Source of the DNA: Mesodorylaimus sp. YZB2_4
Taxonomy: Eukaryota; Nematoda; Enoplea; Dorylaimida; Dorylaimidae
NCBI GenBank assembly: GCA_030248295.1
Contig: JASANH010000882.1
Span: 310,001 to 374,000 of the forward strand
Direction of reading: 5' to 3'
DNA: 64,000 nt
The notes beneath the pieces are model-generated. The model ran no database searches and had not been told where the DNA came from. It saw only the letters and a program-made list of their open reading frames with translations. Both the position numbers and the translations under genes were made by a program. Position 1 is the stretch's first letter, and every line of letters begins with the position of its first letter. Below are positions 58,128 through 64,000 of the stretch, piece after piece.

Positions 58128-61100
58128 CTCGCCCTCTGACAAATGTATGCTGACGATCCGAGCAGATAGTTATGCAAGGCCAACGTGAAGTGAATGAGCC
58201 AATGAAGAAGAGATGCGACGGGTCGTCGAGAAGAAGCAATTCTTGGCCAGCAGGATTCGCTGGCTTGTTGTCTAGTAGGGTCCGCCTCGGATGCTCTTCC
58301 CTTTGAGCGACCAGGGACCGACGAGCGATTGATGAGCTGGCCTCCTGGCTTGTGCGCCTGCTAGCTCACTTAGTTGGCTCGCACCCGCTCGAGTTGTTGG
58401 CCATTCTTCGAGTGCCAGCGACCACTATTTATAATTATTATTCTCTTTTTTATTATACTTTTATTCGCCTCCAATTGCAAGCCCTAATCGAGAAGAGCAC
58501 GGTGCGCGACGAGAAGGTGGTGTCGGGCAGTCAGTTGGGTCGATATGAATCGAAGGAGCAAAATGAAAAATAACAACGATTAAATATTTTTCAATCAAAT
58601 ATTCTCGTGCGCCGCATTGATTCGACGTGTTAATATCTGAAATGACGAAACGGAGTCATAATTCATTTTTATAGAGCTACGTGCGTGGTTCATTCGCGCC
58701 GTGTCAAAGAGGGGGATGGCCATATATAGTGTGCAGAAGTGACCGTGTGGGTGGGCTCGGGTGGGGGCCATTATTTGATGATATTGTAGCGGCCGAAGGA
58801 GTCAGTCAGTGCGGAAATAGGAGAAGCAGAACCAACTGCCATCTTGTCCATGCCATCATGAATAGATAGATGTGAGAATTGGAGCCTATGATATAATGAC
58901 GACCTTTTCCATCGTATCACCTGCCTCGAAAACGAGCCTTGAAAACTTGTCCACTTTCCATTACGAAATTGAAAAGAATACAATAGTCAGGGCGGGTACC
59001 GGTTTCGCAGTCCCGGGAGCATTCCTTTCAGCCCCGCTAGGACCAAAGTCGACAGCGTCATCAAGCCGAGTGGCGACTGGCTTCCAGGCGCTGGTCGTTC
59101 CTTCCGTCAGAATATTGAGAATATCCAACGAGAACAAGGACCCGGGCTCGGGGCACTCGCGTGTCCATATATGAAATTGGCCCCGCCATTCGGTCGGTCT
59201 CGCCTTCCTCTCTCCACCCAACCGCCCACCCACACTTCTAGTCGGCTTTGCCGGCCAACGCCATCTCGTTTCCGAGAGAAGCCATCAAACCAATATACAA
59301 GAACGAAACAAACGCCATTGCTCCGCTCGCCCTTTAGCAGCGATGCATAGATAGGTAAGTGAGCTGCATACGGGCCTGCCACGGAAAAAGGGCATTACGA
59401 GCACCAACAAGCTGCTAAGAAAGTCCATAATTGGCCATACTTACACCAAGGCGGGACTGAATACAGCCTTCCCAGGTAGATTCGAGGACGCCACAGAAGG
59501 GGCACCCGCAATCCCGATTGTGCCTCTGGGAGGCACTTATCAGGTTAGCGCAGTGCAAAACGGGCAGAGAGCATCTTGGAAGAGAAAGAAAGGCCAGCTA
59601 GTCTTCTCCGACCGCGCATTGTCCGAGAAATCAACCATTCATCAAGTGACGCACATACAAAGTTTTCCACGTCCTAGCTTTTTTGAATCAGTGCCTTCAA
59701 GGATCTCTCTGAGCCCCGACTGGATCAGGGGGTCGACCACTCGGCAGTGCCTTCCAATCCAGTCTATCCATCCAATATATAACAATGCATTATCGTAAAG
59801 GACGAACGGGCTCGTCTCCAAACGAGGGCACGCCAAGCGGTGAACCAAATGCACTTTAGAATTAACGCTCTCGCAAAAACCCAAATCCCGCAAGACGAAT
59901 GGAATAAGCTGGTATTGCACTCTTCAATTTTCTATTCTCACAAAACTCGTAATCTCCATTTGGCACATTTTTCAATAACGTGCCACTTGCGGCTTCGTCC
60001 ACTCTGCTTACCGATCAGCGCACATGGGTCTCGTGTATTCTTTGCTTTTGTGAGAGCATAGTAGAAAAATTCACTTTCGGATGCGCCCCTGAGGATCTAA
60101 GAATATAATGAAAACAGAGAAAAAAACCAGGAGGTACATACGTGTGGGAGAGAGGGCGGGCGTGGCGTGTGGACATGAGTAGATTTCATTGGCAATAGGG
60201 CATAGACGGTTCTAATATCATTAAACCAAGCGCCAGACGCGTTAACCAATCCGCTCACTCGCCTCCTCCATTGGTCATTAAAGCAAAGAGGAAGCCAAAG
60301 GCTGCTGAAAACCTTCCAGCTCCAAGCCATCCGCCTTGCTGTGAAAAGTGATAAAAAAATGTGCGGCCGCTGACTATTGGAGCTTACATGGTGCCTCGAA
60401 AATGACGAAGGCTCCATCCGTTATTTCCGCTCCCAATCAAGCTTCGTGCGGTCAATGAAGAATGGACACCAACACATCCAATCCAGCCTTTTTCCTTTCT
60501 CCAAGGCGGAAAAAGCGAGCACCCCAATTTCACACAACTTCGCGACTTTCAATGCTCCGCTTCGGCCTTTTTTCAAATCGACCATCATACATGCCGTAAA
60601 TTGCACACAAAAGAAAAACCTGGAATGGGCCTTTTCTAATAAGCGAGCCATATTTCTACTATGAGCAAGGCTATTGGCGGCTAGGAAACGAGCAATAGTG
60701 CACTTGGAGGGTACAAGGATAGCAGGCAAAATTTGCAATTCCGTTAGGTACGCCCATGGTGGCCATTTTCCCATCAATGCACTGAAACGGAAGTGCTCTT
60801 TTGCTGTGCGCATAAGCCGACGGTACAACAAAGTGTACGTAGCGAAATTGTGGAATGTGGCCCTCGAATGTACAAAAATAAGCGGGATGTCTGATGTAAT
60901 TTTCAGATTGAGAAGACTGTAACTGAGCGTTTATTGTTCTACTGTATCTTCATTTTGCCAGCAATGACCTGCAATTATTCGCTCGTTGAGTCCATTAGCT
61001 CGCACATTTTAGTACCTAAACACTGTTTTCAAAGAGTGAGTCAGCATTGCGGCTGGTGATAAGCAGGCTCAATGCGTGGCGCTGGTTGGCGCGTGATTCA

Positions 61101-61691
61101 AAAAGTGAGATAGTTTTCATCGGCCGTTCAACAGCGTATCTTGTATATGCAGCAGTGTTATTGACCCAAGGAAATAAAGTTTTTCATCAGACATTACTTT
61201 GGGCCTTGACAAAAAGCATCTTTGAAGTGTTGCTGCTTACCATGTTTAGTAAGCGCGAAAATGAAAATCTGGCTGTTGTAGGTACACTGACTTCATCTCC
61301 TGCAATTGCAGATCAGCGCATGCTTTAATTGGACATACTGCACAAAAGGCGTATAAGCCACACGTTAAACTTTTGCAAGAGGTGACTGCTGTAAGAAAAA
61401 TATTTCATGGAGAGTGGTCCTCAGGGGGCCCTTCTGTAATTCACGATGACTCCTTTGCCTGCCTGTCTATCAGTGTAATGCGCTCGGACAGTCAGGCTTG
61501 TCAAACATCGCGGAAGCTTTCGATTTATAAATGGGACGAGTGTCAAACAATTTTCAGTCACGCCAACAAACCTAGGCCAGAACAAAAATTTAAACTAAAT
61601 CTAACTTATTGCCCTTAAAAACACTTTTCTGTCAGCATAATATCAAAAGCGGGCAATGTTTTTTGAAGTCGAAATAAATATATCATACAAA
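58128..61691. other. Upstream region of the synaptotagmin gene and 3' flank of the collagen gene
   Basis: Both neighbours are on the minus strand, so this holds the synaptotagmin promoter and the collagen 3' UTR. I see no gene or strong repeat in 3.5 kb. Confidence 0.45.
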
Positions 61692-63432
61692 CTACGAGCG
61701 CGCTTTGACCTTGGCAACTCGCTTTGGCCCATATCCAGGGTTGACCGGTGGGACTGGAGGTGGGCCAGGATAAGCTCCACCAGTGGAACCCAGACCAGCA
61801 CGAGCACCAGAACCATCTCCAGGGGGAGGCGGTGCACCAAAAATAAGGGGTCCAACTGCGTTTGGTGGTGGACCTGGTGCGGGATACTGGCCATCACCGC
61901 CAGAACCGCCGCCAGTACCTCCAGCTCCACCGCCTGCGCCGCCGCCAGCACCACCAGTATCGCCAGCTCCACCGCCAACACCGGCAGCACCGCCAACACC
62001 GGCAGCACCGCCAACACCGGCAGCACCGCCAACGTTGCTCGAACCGGAGCCTGGACCAAATCCTTCACCAATGCCAGCTCCGCCACCTCCAATCGGAAAT
62101 CCGCCGCCTCCGCCTGATCGCGATCGAGCTGGGCACTATAAAGGCCGAACTAACTATACGTAAACGCGTGTAATGCCTTGGCACTTACTGGACAGTATTG
62201 AGCATCTGGACCAGGACCTCCTGGGGGACCAGCTGGGCCGGCCGCGCCTGAAATAACATTTTGCTTTTAGTTGGATTGTTCATTAGAATCTGCTTGACAG
62301 GCTTGCCTTGGTCTCCTTGTTTCCCAGGTGGACCTTGTCCACCTGCCGTACCAGCGCCGCCGCCTTCGCCAGGAGCGCCATCCTTGCCATTGGGACCTTT
62401 GTCTCCTGGTGGTCCCTGGGGTCCTGGCTGACCTTTTTCTCCTTTCTTCCCACGAATTTGGGTTGTTGGCGCGCCAGGTTGCCCTTTGGGTCCTACACGG
62501 AAGATGGAATGTTGCGTTCAGAGAAGAGGTTAAACTTGTCGGATTCTTACCAGGCTTTCCATCAGGGCCTGGGCCACCTGGAGGTCCCATCTCGCCAGGA
62601 GATCCGGGTTGACCATCGCGTCCTGGCATACCAGGCTGGCCGTCAGCACCCTTCATACCTTGCGGGCCTACATAGAAATCCAAGTTTTATAAGGTCGGCA
62701 TCGAATTTAGTAAGGTGCTAATATGACCCACCTGGAGTGCCCGGGGATCCTGGTGGGCCGGGTGGACCGGGCGGGCAAGTCGAGCAAGCCGTGCTAACAG
62801 GTGGTGCCTTTCCTGGAGGAGCGTCTTGACCAGGAATGCCATCTTTGCCTGGGATACCGGGCTCGCCAGGCTCTCCGGGCTGGCCTTTAGGTCCTGCCGG
62901 ACCAGGTGGGCATGTTCCTGAAAAAGAGGTCCTGCAATGCAGCCTCTGCGCAAATATCCACCACACGCGGTCCGTACCTTGAGTATTGCACTGACACACT
63001 TCCGGTGGTGGACGCGGTGGTTGAGTAGGAGGAGCTGGGGTCACGACTCCAGGAGGCCCTGTCGGCACACTGCCGCCTGGAATGTATCCACCAGGTGTAG
63101 GATATCCCTCACCCCCTGGCGTTGGTGGCGGAGGCGAAGGAATGTTGGTTGGTGGACCATAAGCTTGACGTCGAGACCGGCCGTTTGACATCACCATCAT
63201 CTCCGCCCACAGATCATTGGAGCTTGTCTACACGAGAACTCTGCTCTGGCACAATGCCCACATGGCTTATCACTCCTACCTTGAACTCCTCCATTTCCAA
63301 ATCCAGCTCGCTCCAGATACTTTGTACTTCGCTGTAGATCATGGGTACAGCGATGAAGCATATCAGCAGCGTAAAGACGCTGAACGCAGTTGCGCATGCA
63401 GTGGCCACACGAACTCCAAATACGGTAGCCAT
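61692..63432 (-). CDS. Cuticle collagen with nematode N-terminal domain
   Basis: Seven minus-strand exons: 63432-63280, 63227-62978, 62917-62732, 62667-62551, 62492-62307, 62247-62189 and 62135-61692; 464 residues. All introns are GT-AG except the fifth, which is GC-AG (donor G/GCAAGC after 62307); using it keeps Gly-X-Y register (GDQ-GAA-GPA). The N-terminus is the nematode cuticle collagen domain: a signal-anchor helix ([20 protein letters not shown]) and the NDLWAEMM segment, followed by an RSRRQ subtilisin-type cleavage site. Gly-X-Y blocks are interrupted by cysteine clusters ([21 protein letters not shown]) that make interchain disulfides. The last exon is glycine/alanine-rich with an 18 bp (six-residue GGAAGV) tandem repeat, and ends in a basic tail. 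The product would be secreted by the hypodermis and cross-linked into cuticle. Confidence 0.95.
61970..62032 (-). repeat. 18 bp tandem repeat within the collagen last exon
   Basis: Three near-perfect copies of an 18 bp unit encode GGAAGV. The unit keeps the frame; copy number may vary between alleles. Confidence 0.8.
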
Positions 63433-63478
63433 TTCCACGCCAGATTTCGAGCAGAATGACGATCACATTGCCTCGCCA

Positions 63479-63486
63479 TTTATATA
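63479..63486 (-). promoter_or_regulatory. TATA box of the collagen gene
   Basis: On the minus strand TATATAAA lies 47-54 bases before the ATG at 63432. This would give a 5' UTR of only about 15-25 nt, as is common in strongly transcribed nematode collagen genes. Confidence 0.55.
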
Positions 63487-64000
63487 CTGTTCAACGGGTG
63501 GCGGAAGAGGACGTTACAAGAAGGTCAGCATGTCAGTGGGTTTGTGTCAGAAAAGAAAAAGAACAAACAAATCGTACTCATCCCGTTTAGGCGTGGAAAT
63601 GAGATCACCTCAACAAGAGAATACCCCACCAAAATTCTGTACCATCCATTTTTGAACACCCAAATACGCGCATCTGTGTTCACCCTTCCCACCAGGTCGC
63701 CCTTATTCTCATTTCTGCGTAACAGGAAAAGGAAGAAAATTTCATGCACGAATAATGGAAATGGGTGAGCACGATGCAGGAAAATAAGACATTCGCGACT
63801 GTGGGGGGGGGGGGGGTGATCGTCCAATAGATTTGCAATGCCCCATTCGAATGTCCGAATGTAGAATGATGACTTACATGCCTCTCATAGATTGACAGAT
63901 GATAAAGTTGCGAGATGTAATTGAGATAACCAAGTGGGTCTTGGATAAACTGCATTTGGGAAAGTGGTTTTCTTCTCCAGTTCTAATTGTAATGTAAAAG
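63487..64000. other. Upstream flank of the collagen gene
   Basis: It contains a G11-12 tract near 63803-63816. No gene is recognised. Confidence 0.4.

Noticed and set aside
61656-62173. Several 100-150 codon plus-strand ORFs rich in Ser, Pro or His/Arg
   Set aside because: Antisense of the glycine-rich last exon of the collagen gene.

Overview
The window looks like nuclear DNA from a nematode. It holds a cuticle-collagen gene with the nematode-type N-terminal domain, a serpentine receptor of nematode (srsx-like) type, ShKT-like domains on a secreted mucin-like protein, and a block of degenerate nematode telomere-type hexamers (TTAGGC / GCCTAA). Coding exons are interrupted by canonical GT-AG introns, many only 50-80 bp but some over 5 kb and full of repeats, so this is probably not a compact Caenorhabditis-like genome. 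The species cannot be named from sequence alone. All exon boundaries were found by eye from splice signals, reading-frame phase and family resemblance; no alignment or transcript was available.

Layout from left to right. 1-2343 (+): 3' part of a Ser/Thr/Pro-rich tandem-repeat protein ending in two ShKT-like domains. 3797-4530: dead LINE reverse-transcriptase tail. 4631-6298: dead Tc1-type transposon. 7371-8247 (+): broken rhodopsin-like GPCR. 9775-11622 (+): intronless DEG/ENaC channel ORF. 12247-13889: two abutting inverted-repeat elements, the first carrying the telomere-like hexamers. 15717-25802 (+): complete 14-exon CYK-4/RACGAP1 gene with an intronless srsx-like receptor inside its 5 kb third intron. 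26687-32952 (-): complete 8-exon KLHDC3-type kelch gene. 33512-36933 (+): a gene that appears to join a DHX9-type double-stranded-RNA-binding domain to a GLD-2 cytoplasmic poly(A) polymerase. 36934-41993: gene-poor. 41994-44542 (+): complete 4-exon adenylate kinase 2. 45306-58127 (-): synaptotagmin of the SYT12 type. 61692-63432 (-): complete 7-exon cuticle collagen with a TATA box.

There are no operon-like clusters. RACGAP1 and KLHDC3 are convergent, KLHDC3 and the dsRBD-GLD-2 gene are divergent with 559 bp between their start codons, and AK2 and SYT12 are convergent. In other animals CYK-4 and GLD-2 act in the germ line and embryo and KLHDC3/Peas is tied to germ-line recombination or E3-ligase roles, so the central cluster may share germ-line expression (inference). 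Introns and intergenic DNA hold several non-autonomous repeat families: a ~330 bp MITE with three copies, a foldback family built round a GTTGATGTTTCAGCCGTA arm, tRNA-related SINE-like units, long poly-C tracts and a recurrent TGGCGGGAAA motif.

The best candidate for something undescribed is the in-frame dsRBD-GLD-2 architecture. Every splice junction between the two halves is phase 0 and canonical.
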